From: Prochlorococcus sp. AG-402-M23
GTDB lineage: Bacteria > Cyanobacteriota > Cyanobacteriia > PCC-6307 > Cyanobiaceae
NCBI GenBank assembly: GCA_003216575.1
Contig: QCIR01000004.1
Span: 1-64,000 of the forward strand
Direction of reading: 5' to 3'
DNA: 64,000 nucleotides
Shown here one piece after another: positions 1-8,940 of the stretch. The translations under genes were made by a program, and so were the position numbers. The notes under the pieces were generated by a model. The model searched no databases. It was not told where the DNA came from and saw nothing but the letters and a program-made list of their open reading frames with translations. Each line of letters opens with the position of its first letter. The first letter of the stretch is position 1.

Positions 1-195
1 GTTTTTCTACTTTTCATCAGCTAAGTCAACTAATTACAATCGATTCAGAGGAATTGCACCATGCATAAGGAGTAGTGGGACATCAAAAGTTTTCACGGTG
101 CAGGAAATCAGTATCTTTCTCAGAGTTTTTTAAAATTGTGCTCAGATTTTAATACCACTTAGCTTTCATTTTGTGCCAGCAATGGTTTCAGCGTG

Positions 196-205
196 CACAC
201 GTGTG
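196..205. repeat. Palindrome CACACGTGTG
   Basis: A perfect 10-base palindrome centred between 200 and 201, with an imperfect GTG/TGC extension on each side. It is unusually GC-rich for this genome and lies about 115 bases from the 3' end of tRNA-Arg. No function is assigned. Confidence 0.6.
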
Positions 206-248
206 TGCATATCTATGTGCCTATTAGCAATAATTAGCAATATCTAGC

Positions 249-262
249 CATGGCGTGCCATG
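249..262. repeat. Inverted repeat CATGGC-GT-GCCATG
   Basis: Perfect 6-base arms around a 2-base centre, about 55 bases from the 3' end of tRNA-Arg. It could be a protein-binding or recombination site, or chance. No T-run follows, so a terminator is unlikely. Confidence 0.6.
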
Positions 263-317
263 TAGTACCTCTTAGTGGAATTACAATAACCTCTTGTTAT
301 CACTTGAGCTTGAGTAC

Positions 318-390
<73 letters not shown>

Positions 391-717
391 AAGTGGATTT
401 CTAAGATAACAAGGCTAATAGCACTCAGATCTGAAAAATCGACTTCTCAAGACTACATACTGACGTAGCTCGCCACAAGCAGAATTAAGCAGATCAACAA
501 TAGCTTGAAGATTTATTTGTTGGCATAGACGCTTATGAATAGATCAAAAAAAATTAATATTGTAAGAATGAAGTTTTACTTGAGTTTTGAGCGATTTTTC
601 TTTGTGCACTCTTCTTCTCTTGATATTTTAAGAGTTTTTATTGGTTGAGAATTTTTTTCATTACTTTTTATGATTAGGTCTATAAGGTCTTATCTTGGAT
701 ATGTAGAAACAATTGAA
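391..717. other. Spacer between tRNA-Arg and HTH gene
   Basis: No convincing gene. The stretch becomes strongly AT-rich towards the HTH gene. It should contain the promoters for both divergent neighbours, but I cannot point to a clear -10/-35 pair. Confidence 0.4.
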
Positions 718-1542
718 ATGATTTCAAGAAGGTTATCAAAAACTCAAAAAGCTGAAATAGTTGAAGCCTATAGGGCCGGAGATAATATCAATTCCCTGGC
801 AGGAAAATATAGTTGTACAACTAATACTATAAATAGAACAGTTAAAACCTTGTTATCAGATAGTGAATATTTACTCTTAAAGGAAAACAGATCAAAAAGC
901 AAGAATAAGAAAGAAAAACTTGCTAAGAATATCATAATAGAAGAAAAAAATGATTCTATACAGCATTCAAGTACTTTAATCTCTCTAAAAGAAGAAGAAA
1001 AAGATGAAAATCTAAGTATTAATGTAAATGAAGCATTTTATAGCCCCGACTTTAATCAAATCACTTCTTCTAATGCTGATAATCCTAATGCTTTTGAAGA
1101 CGATCCAACTTCTAAAGATCAAAATAATAAAAATGAAGATTTAGAAAAAGATAATCAGAGTTTTGACAATAATTTTGAGTTAATAGCGCCGCTTATCTCT
1201 GGGTTTGATTTTGAAAAAGATAAACAAAAACAAGATTTTGAGATACTTAATTTTGAAAGCCTACCTGAAAGCGTTTATATGATTGTGGATAAAAAAGTTG
1301 AGCTAGAATTACAACCTATTGCTGATTTGCCAGAATGGAGTTTCCTACCCAAAAATGAACTAGAAAGGAATGCAATTTTATTATTTGCTAATCAACGTTC
1401 TGCTAAAAGAAGTTGCACTAGAAATCAAAGGGTTATCAAGATACCAAATACAAAAATTTTTAGAATTTCAAAATCATATTTAATTTCAAAAGGGATTACT
1501 AGATTAATTCTTGAAGATTCAATAATTGCTTTAGATAATTAG
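718..1542 (+). CDS. HTH-domain protein with long acidic linker
   Basis: Probably a DNA-binding protein of unknown target. Residues about 1-46 read as a helix-turn-helix of the Hin-recombinase/transposase-like type (a K-A-E-I-V-E-A-Y start, then AGDNINSLAGKYSCT and TINRTVKTL). A low-complexity acidic and Asn/Lys-rich linker follows (about 70-170), then a compact basic C-terminal region (about 205-274). I chose the ATG at 718 because the HTH begins right after it; an in-frame ATG at 670 would add 16 residues. The layout resembles a conserved marine-cyanobacterial hypothetical family, not a transposase, since no catalytic domain is present. Confidence 0.75.
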   Translation: MISRRLSKTQKAEIVEAYRAGDNINSLAGKYSCTTNTINRTVKTLLSDSEYLLLKENRSKSKNKKEKLAKNIIIEEKNDSIQHSSTLISLKEEEKDENLSINVNEAFYSPDFNQITSSNADNPNAFEDDPTSKDQNNKNEDLEKDNQSFDNNFELIAPLISGFDFEKDKQKQDFEILNFESLPESVYMIVDKKVELELQPIADLPEWSFLPKNELERNAILLFANQRSAKRSCTRNQRVIKIPNTKIFRISKSYLISKGITRLILEDSIIALDN

Positions 1543-1554
1543 AGCTATTAAAAG

Positions 1555-1791
1555 CTAACTTTCATCGGTAACATTATTTTTAATCATTAATATTGAAGTT
1601 AAACCTCCAGAAATCAATCCATAAGTGAATGAAGTACCGACTAAGAATCCAATTGGAAGAGCTACTGTTTTATTTATGAAAAAATCTAAACTATATCTCT
1701 TCCCTATATTTTGAGATCCAAGACAAAGAAAGAAAATTAATAGTATTGCTGAGGCAACATTTAGAGTTAAAAGTTGTAATCTAAAAAACAT
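1555..1791 (-). CDS. LapA/DUF1049-like small membrane protein
   Basis: A 78-residue protein with two predicted membrane helices (about 8-25 and 45-68). Between them is a short segment with Q-N and L-D-F-F, then a Leu-Pro before the second helix. This order (helix, QN, short beta-like segment, LP, Gly-rich helix) is the pattern of the LapA/DUF1049 family, which in proteobacteria acts in lipopolysaccharide assembly. The family link is my recognition from pattern only. It is convergent with the HTH gene (12 bases between stops) and lies downstream of rsmI on the same strand. Confidence 0.6.
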   Translation of the reverse strand: MFFRLQLLTLNVASAILLIFFLCLGSQNIGKRYSLDFFINKTVALPIGFLVGTSFTYGLISGGLTSILMIKNNVTDES

Positions 1792-1846
1792 TCAGGAAAA
1801 TTTCATAATTTAAATTATTTTCTTATTTAGCTTCAAATGAAAAAGC

Positions 1847-2734
1847 TTATTTGTCAAGTTGCTTATGTAATTTTGAATAAAGCCATTTTTTTTCGTGACC
1901 TGTTTCTTCAGCGACTTTTTTTGCTGCCATATTAGGTTTTTCTCCTTCTTGGATTAATTTCTTAAGTTTTCTTAATGCCTCCGATTCACTTTCTTTATTC
2001 TTTTGATTATATTTATTTCCCCCTAAAACTATTGTGAATTCTCCTTTTGGTTTATTTCTAATAAAATATTCTTGTACCTCTTCTATTGTATTACCTATAG
2101 ACTCTTCATATCTTTTTGTTAGCTCTCTCGCTATATGAATAGGTCTTCCTTTTCCACATAGAATAGATAAATCTTCTAGAAGTTTTGTTAATTGATGTGG
2201 TGATTCATAAATTACAGTTGTTCTATTCTCTTTAGAAATATCTTCTAAACGTTTTTTCCTAACACTGTGTTTCTTAGGAAGAAATCCCTCAAAGCAAAAT
2301 CTTTGTGAGGGTAATCCACTTATTACCAATGCTGTCGTTGCGGCACACGGACCAGGGACGCAAATCACTTCAAAACTATTTAACTTGGCAGCCTGAACAA
2401 ATTCTTCTCCTGGATCATTTATTCCTGGTAAGCCTGCATCACTAATCAGAGCAATACTTCCGTTACTTTCTAAAATTTTTAATAATTGAGATTGACGGCT
2501 TTTGAAATTGTGTTTGTGATAGCTAAGTAAAGGTACTGTCGATTCTATGATTTTTAATAGCTGCCCACTCCTTCGAGTATCTTCACAAGCTATCAATGAC
2601 ACATTCTGGAGAATGGACTTTGCTCTTGGAGATAAATCACCTAAGTTCCCTATTGGAGTACCCACTAAGTAAAGAGTCCCTGGGGAAGGTTCTGATCTTA
2701 TTTGTTTTCCCTGGGTATCATCGATAAAATTCAT
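1847..2734 (-). CDS. rsmI: 16S rRNA (cytidine1402-2'-O)-methyltransferase
   Basis: Methylates the 2'-OH of C1402 in 16S rRNA using S-adenosylmethionine. The 295 residues match the family length. Signature segments are GTPIGNLGDLSPRA (25-38), CEDTR (50-54), SDAGLPGINDPG (98-109) and PGPCAATTAL (127-136), typical of the tetrapyrrole-methylase fold. The gene is divergent from cysQ with essentially no spacer (starts at 2734 and 2736), so the two promoters must lie inside the neighbouring coding sequences, or expression is otherwise coupled. Confidence 0.96.
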   Translation of the reverse strand: MNFIDDTQGKQIRSEPSPGTLYLVGTPIGNLGDLSPRAKSILQNVSLIACEDTRRSGQLLKIIESTVPLLSYHKHNFKSRQSQLLKILESNGSIALISDAGLPGINDPGEEFVQAAKLNSFEVICVPGPCAATTALVISGLPSQRFCFEGFLPKKHSVRKKRLEDISKENRTTVIYESPHQLTKLLEDLSILCGKGRPIHIARELTKRYEESIGNTIEEVQEYFIRNKPKGEFTIVLGGNKYNQKNKESESEALRKLKKLIQEGEKPNMAAKKVAEETGHEKKWLYSKLHKQLDK

Positions 2735-2735
2735 T

Positions 2736-3650
2736 ATGTCAATTGATCTTGTTGTTCCAGAAGATGTCGATTTAACGACTTTATTGGATGAACTTAGAAA
2801 GCTTAGCTGGGCTGCTGCGGATGTTTTGATGGCGTATGCTCGGGGCGAAGAACCTCCCTATGGATTCCCAAAATCTTTAACCGTTGAAGAAGGTGGAGAT
2901 GGCCCTGTATCGGCAGCTGATATGGCCGTGAATGAATTGTTGATTTCAGGTTTGAGAGATAATTTCTCTTTTAAAGAATGGATGATTTTAAGTGAAGAAA
3001 CCTTTAAGAAAAAAACTTCTAATGAAAACATTTATATTAAAGATTGGTGTTGGATTCTTGATCCACTTGATGGGACAAAAGATTTTCTTCAGGGATCTGA
3101 AAACTATTCAGTTCATATCGCGTTGGCATATAAACAAAAACCAAAAATTGGGATAGTTCTGATCCCTGAAAGAAATGAGCTTTGGATTGGAGTTGTTGGA
3201 AATGGTGCATGGTATGAAAATCGTAGTGGTATTAAAAAGCATGTTTCTTTTAGTAAAAGGTTTGCAATATCTGAACTGATTCTTGTCTCAAGCAAAAATC
3301 ATCAACAATCCACACTTCTAAGTCTCCTATCAACTTTGAGTTTTGCTAAGACAAAAAAAATAGGCAGTGTTGGATGCAAAATCGCATCAATTTTGAGAGG
3401 AGAAGCAGATGTCTATATCTCCCTTTCTGGTAAAACTTCTCCAAAGGATTGGGATATGGCTGCTCCCCATGCCCTTATTGAGGCAGCTGGGGGGATTTTT
3501 TCACATGCAGATGGATCACGTTTGAATTATCTAAATCCTAATCATTATCAATCTGGCTGTTTAATAGCAAGTCATGGAAGATCCCATGAAAAAATTTGTC
3601 AAAAAGCTATGGAGTTTTTCTCTAAAGAAGAACCTGAATTTAAAGTCTAA
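2736..3650 (+). CDS. cysQ: 3'(2'),5'-bisphosphate nucleotidase (CysQ)
   Basis: Inositol-monophosphatase-family enzyme expected to hydrolyse 3'-phosphoadenosine 5'-phosphate left by sulfate assimilation. The metal-binding motifs are visible: SEE near 86-88, DPLDGT at 109-114, and a WDMAAPH segment near 240 that carries the last metal-binding aspartate. At 304 residues the length is normal. Related inositol-phosphatase functions cannot be excluded, but the GTKDF context after the DPLDGT motif favours CysQ. It ends 4 bases before the convergent pnp stop. Confidence 0.93.
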   Translation: MSIDLVVPEDVDLTTLLDELRKLSWAAADVLMAYARGEEPPYGFPKSLTVEEGGDGPVSAADMAVNELLISGLRDNFSFKEWMILSEETFKKKTSNENIYIKDWCWILDPLDGTKDFLQGSENYSVHIALAYKQKPKIGIVLIPERNELWIGVVGNGAWYENRSGIKKHVSFSKRFAISELILVSSKNHQQSTLLSLLSTLSFAKTKKIGSVGCKIASILRGEADVYISLSGKTSPKDWDMAAPHALIEAAGGIFSHADGSRLNYLNPNHYQSGCLIASHGRSHEKICQKAMEFFSKEEPEFKV

Positions 3651-3654
3651 ATTA

Positions 3655-5823
3655 TTAAGTCAGAGGAGCTACAGGAGTAGGAGTCGGCTCAGGATAATTG
3701 CTCATTCCACCATTTTGAGGGACTCCTCTTAGAGTTAAATTTATGCGCCCACGATTATCTATTTCTCTTACCCTTACCGTAACCTGGTCTCCAACTTTTA
3801 CAACATCTTCAACTTTTTCTACTCTTGCTTCAGATAGTTGAGAAATGTGGATCATTCCTTCTTTACCTGGAAGGATTTCTACAAATGCACCAATTGGAAT
3901 AATACGAGTAATAGAACCTGAGAAAATCTCTCCTTCGTGAACTTTTCTAGTTAAACCTTCAATAATCCTCTGTGCTTCTTCTGCTGCTGCACCATCATGA
4001 GATGCAATAGTTACTATCCCTCCATCTTCAATATCAATTTTCGTGTTGGTTCTCTCTGTGATTCCCTTTATTGTTCTTCCACCTGGACCAATTACAGTAC
4101 CAATTAGTTCTGGGTCTATCCTAAAACTTAATAGTCTTGGTGCATGTGGCGAAAGATTATCTTTTGGTGTCTCAATTGCTTCTAACATTTTTCCTAATAT
4201 ATGAGTTCTCGCTGGAAGTGCTTGATTTATAGCTTCTCCAATTGTCTCAATTGAAAGACCAGTTATCTTCATGTCCATTTGCAAGGCTGTGATACCTTTT
4301 TCCGTACCCGCGACTTTGAAATCCATATCTCCAAGAAAGTCTTCAATTCCTTGAATATCAGTTAATATTTTTACCTCTTTCCCTTCTTTTATTAGTCCCA
4401 TCGCGGCTCCACCTACAGGAGCTTTTAGTGGTACCCCAGCATCCATAAGTGCAAGAGTACTTCCACATACTGAAGCCATTGACGTTGAGCCATTTGAACT
4501 CAATACTTCACTTACAACTCTTAAAACGTAAGGAAAAGTATCTTTTGCTGGAAGCACAGGTATTAAAGCTCTTTCTGCTAAAGCTCCGTGCCCAACTTCT
4601 CTTCTTCCAGGAGTTCTCATTGGCCTAGTCTCTCCCACTGAGTAAGGTGGAAAGTTGTAATGATGAATATAAGTCTTATCAGTATTAGGGTTTAAATCAT
4701 CCATCTCCTGAGCATCGCTAGGAGTTCCGAGTGTTGCTGTAGAAAGGACTTGAGTTAAACCTCTTTGAAATAGAGCTGATCCATGAACTCTATTAGGTAA
4801 AACTGCAGCAGCAGCATCAATTTCTCTAACTTCATTTAATGCTCTGCCGTCGACCCTTTTACCTTCCTTAATTATTTGATCTCGCATTAATTTCTTGGTT
4901 AAAGCTTTATAGCTATTTTCTAATAATTTGTTATTTGAAGAAAGAGCTTTTTTAACAGCATTATCATCTTTAAGCCCATCTATTTTTAATGAAATGCTGG
5001 TTTTTATTTCTTCAATCTTAGTATCTCTATCTTCTTTTGATTGTTCAAAGTTTTTGAGAACCTCACTAATTGATTTTGTACAGTTTTTATCTAAATAGTT
5101 TGAAATTGTGTCATCAGTTTGAGGTGCTTCAGGCATCTCTTGTTTTATTCCTGATTCTTTTAAAACTTCTTTTTGAGCGTTTATTAATTCTGTAATAGCT
5201 TCATAGCCAAAATCAATAGCTTCAATAACATCTTGTTCTGAAAGTTGATTTGCTCCAGCTTCAACCATAACAACCCCATCTGGAGTCCCTGCAACAACTA
5301 AATCAAGATCACCTCTTTCGATTTCTCTATAACTGGGATTAAGGACAAAGTCATCCCCCAAAAGCCCAACTCGAACAGCAGCCATTGGACCTTGGAAAGG
5401 GATACCCGCTATTAATGTTGCCATTGAAGCTCCTGTCACAGCTAAAACATCTGCAGGAACTCTTTCATCTAAAGAAAGACATGTCGCAACTATTTGTATG
5501 TCGTCTCTCATCCATCCTGGGAAAAGAGGTCTCATTGGACGATCAATTAGTCTTGAAATTAATGTCGCTCTCTCAGGAGGACGTCCCTCACGACGCATGA
5601 AACTCCCTGGAATTCTTCCTGCTGCATAAAGTCTTTCTTCGTAATCACACATTAAAGGCAGGAAATCAACTCCTTCTCGACCCGTCGACTTGGTTGCTGT
5701 TACTAGAACGGAGGTGTCTCCGCATTCAATCATTACTGAACCACCAGCCTGTGGAGCAAATCTCCCTGTAGTGAGCTTTATCTCTCTACCATCGAAGGAA
5801 ACGGATTTTGTCTGACCTTGCAC
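3655..5823 (-). CDS. pnp: Polyribonucleotide nucleotidyltransferase (PNPase)
   Basis: 3'-to-5' phosphorolytic exoribonuclease of RNA turnover; in cyanobacteria it also makes RNA tails. The 722 residues show the full domain order: first RNase PH domain (about 1-230), alpha-helical linker (about 240-320), second RNase PH domain with [15 protein letters not shown] and the [12 protein letters not shown] segment, KH domain with [12 protein letters not shown] (about 585-600), and S1 domain with [20 protein letters not shown] near the C-terminus. It stands as its own unit, with a terminator-like hairpin behind rpsN upstream. Confidence 0.98.
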   Translation of the reverse strand: MQGQTKSVSFDGREIKLTTGRFAPQAGGSVMIECGDTSVLVTATKSTGREGVDFLPLMCDYEERLYAAGRIPGSFMRREGRPPERATLISRLIDRPMRPLFPGWMRDDIQIVATCLSLDERVPADVLAVTGASMATLIAGIPFQGPMAAVRVGLLGDDFVLNPSYREIERGDLDLVVAGTPDGVVMVEAGANQLSEQDVIEAIDFGYEAITELINAQKEVLKESGIKQEMPEAPQTDDTISNYLDKNCTKSISEVLKNFEQSKEDRDTKIEEIKTSISLKIDGLKDDNAVKKALSSNNKLLENSYKALTKKLMRDQIIKEGKRVDGRALNEVREIDAAAAVLPNRVHGSALFQRGLTQVLSTATLGTPSDAQEMDDLNPNTDKTYIHHYNFPPYSVGETRPMRTPGRREVGHGALAERALIPVLPAKDTFPYVLRVVSEVLSSNGSTSMASVCGSTLALMDAGVPLKAPVGGAAMGLIKEGKEVKILTDIQGIEDFLGDMDFKVAGTEKGITALQMDMKITGLSIETIGEAINQALPARTHILGKMLEAIETPKDNLSPHAPRLLSFRIDPELIGTVIGPGGRTIKGITERTNTKIDIEDGGIVTIASHDGAAAEEAQRIIEGLTRKVHEGEIFSGSITRIIPIGAFVEILPGKEGMIHISQLSEARVEKVEDVVKVGDQVTVRVREIDNRGRINLTLRGVPQNGGMSNYPEPTPTPVAPLT

Positions 5824-5944
5824 GTGACTTTATAGCTTTTTGTCTTTTGACATTCTTACACTTAATGGGACTAATTGAGTAAAAATCTAGATAGATTTGT
5901 TTCTTAGAGGAAACATTTACTTCAATTACTGAAACGATAAAACT

Positions 5945-5972
5945 AAAAAAAAGGGGAGATATAATTTCTCCC
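5945..5972 (-). terminator. Terminator of rpsN
   Basis: On the minus strand a GGGAGA/TCTCCC stem with a 7-base loop is followed by eight T. It sits 34 bases beyond the rpsN stop and upstream of pnp, as expected for a Rho-independent terminator. Confidence 0.7.
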
Positions 5973-6005
5973 ACTTCTAGGTGTTATTTAATTTAATGCT
6001 TGTTT

Positions 6006-6308
6006 CTACCAGCTTGATTTTACAACTCCAGGTAATTCTCCATTATGAGCTCTTGCTCTAAGTTGATTTCTGCAAAGACCAAAATCTCTATAAACACCCC
6101 TTGGTTTCCCAGTTGCCCAACAACGATTCCTAATTCTGTTTGGTGCGCAATTTCTAGGTAATGCTTGAATCTTTCTATGGATTTCTAATCTTTCCATAGG
6201 ATCTTTTGCTGATTTGAAAGCATCAATAAGAGTTTTACGCTTCGCTGCGTATCTTTCTACGAGTTTTTTGCGCTTTACATCACGCGCTATCATTGACTTC
6301 TTGGCCAT
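6006..6308 (-). CDS. rpsN: 30S ribosomal protein S14
   Basis: The 100-residue, long-form S14 of the small ribosomal subunit head. The C-terminal half is diagnostic ([20 protein letters not shown], then [12 protein letters not shown]). The short zinc form's paired CxxC motifs are absent. It is a single gene outside the large ribosomal operons, as is usual in cyanobacteria. Confidence 0.98.
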   Translation of the reverse strand: MAKKSMIARDVKRKKLVERYAAKRKTLIDAFKSAKDPMERLEIHRKIQALPRNCAPNRIRNRCWATGKPRGVYRDFGLCRNQLRARAHNGELPGVVKSSW

Positions 6309-6433
6309 TCAGGGGCTTATTTGACATATTCAATCAACACTTTAACTCCTGGCATGATTGTTTTAAGTCATTAACTGAAATTTATTTTCAAAACATTTTT
6401 TGGAACCTAATAATTTTTTACTAAAAAGTCTTG

Positions 6434-7516
6434 TTATCTGTGAACCAATTGCTGAACGAGAGAAAGTTGAGTTGTATCTCGGATTATTAAAACCACACTA
6501 AGACCTACAAGTAAAACGAAGCCTGATTGCATAAAAGCTAATTGAATTTTTTCAGGAACAGGTTTACCACGGATACTTTCCAAAAGAAGAAGAACTAATT
6601 GACCTCCATCAAGTAGTGGCAATGGTAATGAGTTCAGAACTGCAAGGTTAATTGAAACTAATGCAGAAAAAAGCACAAGACCTGATCCACCTTGCTCTGA
6701 AAGCTGAGCACCAATTTCAACAATTTTTACTGGTCCACTTAACTGCTGAGCAGTTGAAGAAAAATTAGTAATCAAGCTTTTGTAGCCAATAACTGTTTTG
6801 CTAAGTAATTCATAAAATTGTGAATTTGAGCTATTAATTACTTCATTAATATTATTTGCTTTAGAAACTTCATTTGGAAGATTTGGTTGTAATTGAGCTC
6901 CTATTCTTCCATTACCATCTTTTTCAGCGGGGGTTATATAGATTGTATTATTTTCATTTTCATTGACTCTTTCAAGAAGTAATTCTTTGCCTGATGATTT
7001 CTGAATAATTTTTACTAAATCCATAATCCCCTCTTTCCCGCTTCCTAATATTTGGCCGTTTACACTCATTATTCGATCACCAGCAACTAATCCTGCCCTA
7101 AAAGCAGGCTCATCTGGTTGGATTCCCATAATGATTACTCCTGGCTCAGGTTGATTAGGTATCCCTACTAAGCTTGCTTGACCAATAAGAACTATCCAAG
7201 CTACTAGTAAATTTGCTAATACACCTGCTGAAATAACTATTGCTCTTTGGTGAATTGGTCTGTTTTTTAAAAGATCAGGATCATTTGTTTCAACTTGAGA
7301 ATCTGTTTCTTCATCAGGGAAAGAGACGAATCCACCTAAAGGAAGAGATCTAATAGAATAATTAATTCCATTTATTTCCTTTTTAAAAAGAGCTGGCCCA
7401 AAACCAATTGAAAAACCACTGACTTTGATTTTTTGGAGTATTGCTGCTAAAAAATGACCAGCCTCATGAAAAAAAATCAAAAGGCCAAGTACAGCTATAG
7501 ATAAAAGAACGTTCAT
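6434..7516 (-). CDS. rseP: Site-2 intramembrane metalloprotease RseP
   Basis: Zinc protease that cleaves membrane-bound substrates such as anti-sigma factors. The HEAGH motif (H17, E18, H21) lies in the first membrane helix, a single PDZ domain covers about 120-200 (GDRIMSVNG), and the second zinc-ligand motif NSLPLPLLDGGQ lies near 295-306, followed by two more helices. At 360 residues it is the typical cyanobacterial one-PDZ form. It follows serS by 19 bases on the same strand and is probably cotranscribed. Confidence 0.95.
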   Translation of the reverse strand: MNVLLSIAVLGLLIFFHEAGHFLAAILQKIKVSGFSIGFGPALFKKEINGINYSIRSLPLGGFVSFPDEETDSQVETNDPDLLKNRPIHQRAIVISAGVLANLLVAWIVLIGQASLVGIPNQPEPGVIIMGIQPDEPAFRAGLVAGDRIMSVNGQILGSGKEGIMDLVKIIQKSSGKELLLERVNENENNTIYITPAEKDGNGRIGAQLQPNLPNEVSKANNINEVINSSNSQFYELLSKTVIGYKSLITNFSSTAQQLSGPVKIVEIGAQLSEQGGSGLVLFSALVSINLAVLNSLPLPLLDGGQLVLLLLESIRGKPVPEKIQLAFMQSGFVLLVGLSVVLIIRDTTQLSLVQQLVHR

Positions 7517-7535
7517 TAATTGGATTTTGATTGAG

Positions 7536-8816
7536 CTATTCTGGCTTTATTTTGTTCGAACCGAAGTAAGGTATTAAGGCTTTTGGTAAATTGATACTTC
7601 CATCAGATTGTTGATAATTTTCTAGAATCGCAGCCATAGTGCGACCTATGGCAAGTCCACTTCCGTTTAGGGTGTGCAAAAGTATATTTTTTTTATTTTT
7701 ATCTTTTGTTCTAATTGATGAGCGTCTAGCTTGAAATTCTCCACAATTGCTGCAACTTGATATTTCTCTATAGGCATTAGCACCAGGGAGCCAAACTTCA
7801 AGGTCATAAGTTTTTTGGGCAGAAAACCCTAAATCTCCTGTACAAAGCTCAATTACTCGATATGGCAGTTCGAGTTCTTTAAGAACAGATTCTGCATCAG
7901 AGGTTATTTGTTCTAAAGCTCCTTCAGATTCTTCCGGGGCGCAAAACCAATAAAGCTCAACTTTATTGAATTGATGAAGTCTGATTAGCCCTCTTGTATC
8001 TCTACCGTAACTTCCAGCTTCTCTTCTAAAACAAGGACTATAAGCAACGTATTTTAATGGGAGTAAATCTTTAGGAATAATCTCACCTCGATGAAGCGAT
8101 GTTAATGGAACTTCAGCAGTAGGGGTTAGCCATAAATCATCTTCTGCACAACGAAAACTTTCCTCGGCAAATTTTGGAAGTTGACCTGATGCAGTAAGAC
8201 TTGCAGTGTTTACAAGTGCTGGAGGAAGAACTTCTAAATATCCTTTCTTAACATGAAAATCAAGCATGAAATTTATCAGTGATCTCTCAAGTTTTGCAGC
8301 TTGGTTGAAAAGGGTTACAAAGCGACTTTTAGCTATTAATGATGATCGCTCACTATCCCAGAGGTTTAATTGATTAGCGATTTTCCAATGTTCTCGATAA
8401 TTATTTCCTGCAAAAGTTTTACCCCATCTCCTTATCTCTTTGTTATCTTTTTCATTTTTCCCTTTGAGAGCATCTTTTTCAGGAAGGTTAGGTAAACAAA
8501 GAATTTGTTCATTTAACTTTTGAGATATCGACTTTTCTTCTTCTTCAATAACCCCAACTTGTTTTTTTATTTGATTCCCTTTGGTGCGAAGGTTGGAAAT
8601 TATTTCAGAACTTTGAGCAAGGCCTTCTTTTATTTTTTGTCCAACCTCTTTGCCAATTGAATTTCCTTGGGCTTGTAGGCTATTTCTTTTTTCTTCGAGC
8701 TCTTTAAGTTCTTTGCAGGATTTTTGTAGAGGACCTAAATCAATTTCCATGCCTCGTGATTTAAGCCCTTCCTCTATTAAGTTTGGATTGTCTCTAAGTA
8801 ATCTCTGGTCTAGCAC
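7536..8816 (-). CDS. serS: Seryl-tRNA synthetase
   Basis: Class II synthetase charging tRNA-Ser. The 426 residues show the N-terminal long antiparallel coiled coil that reaches the tRNA (about 30-105) and the catalytic core, with motif 2 (FRREAGSYGRDTRGLIRLHQ) and motif 3 (GSGLAIGRTMAAILENYQ near the C-terminus). It lies in the minus-strand series between the AAA ATPase gene and rseP. A cognate tRNA-Ser(CGA) is at 36314. Confidence 0.98.
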   Translation of the reverse strand: MLDQRLLRDNPNLIEEGLKSRGMEIDLGPLQKSCKELKELEEKRNSLQAQGNSIGKEVGQKIKEGLAQSSEIISNLRTKGNQIKKQVGVIEEEEKSISQKLNEQILCLPNLPEKDALKGKNEKDNKEIRRWGKTFAGNNYREHWKIANQLNLWDSERSSLIAKSRFVTLFNQAAKLERSLINFMLDFHVKKGYLEVLPPALVNTASLTASGQLPKFAEESFRCAEDDLWLTPTAEVPLTSLHRGEIIPKDLLPLKYVAYSPCFRREAGSYGRDTRGLIRLHQFNKVELYWFCAPEESEGALEQITSDAESVLKELELPYRVIELCTGDLGFSAQKTYDLEVWLPGANAYREISSCSNCGEFQARRSSIRTKDKNKKNILLHTLNGSGLAIGRTMAAILENYQQSDGSINLPKALIPYFGSNKIKPE

Positions 8817-8940
8817 TATTTGAATGGTTAAGTCCTTTTAGCCTAATCCTTAATTGTTCCTAAAAATTATCAGACTTGTAAATTACTTCTAAATTAAAAA
8901 TTATTCTTTGGATTAATTGAAATTAAAAAGCTAAATAACT

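Larger units (their letters stand above)
1..317. other. Non-coding stretch beside tRNA-Arg
   Basis: I see no open frame of useful length in either direction. The stretch lies immediately 3' of the minus-strand tRNA-Arg and holds two GC-richer palindromes (196-205 and 249-262) and two copies of the octamer ATTAGCAA near 223-240. The flank of a tRNA 3' end is a common place for integrated elements in picocyanobacteria, but no integrase or duplicated tRNA end is visible here. The left edge of the window cuts the context. Confidence 0.5.

Noticed and set aside
5786-5974. 62-codon frame over the pnp start and rpsN terminator
   Set aside because: It runs through a terminator hairpin and into the pnp start; no protein features.
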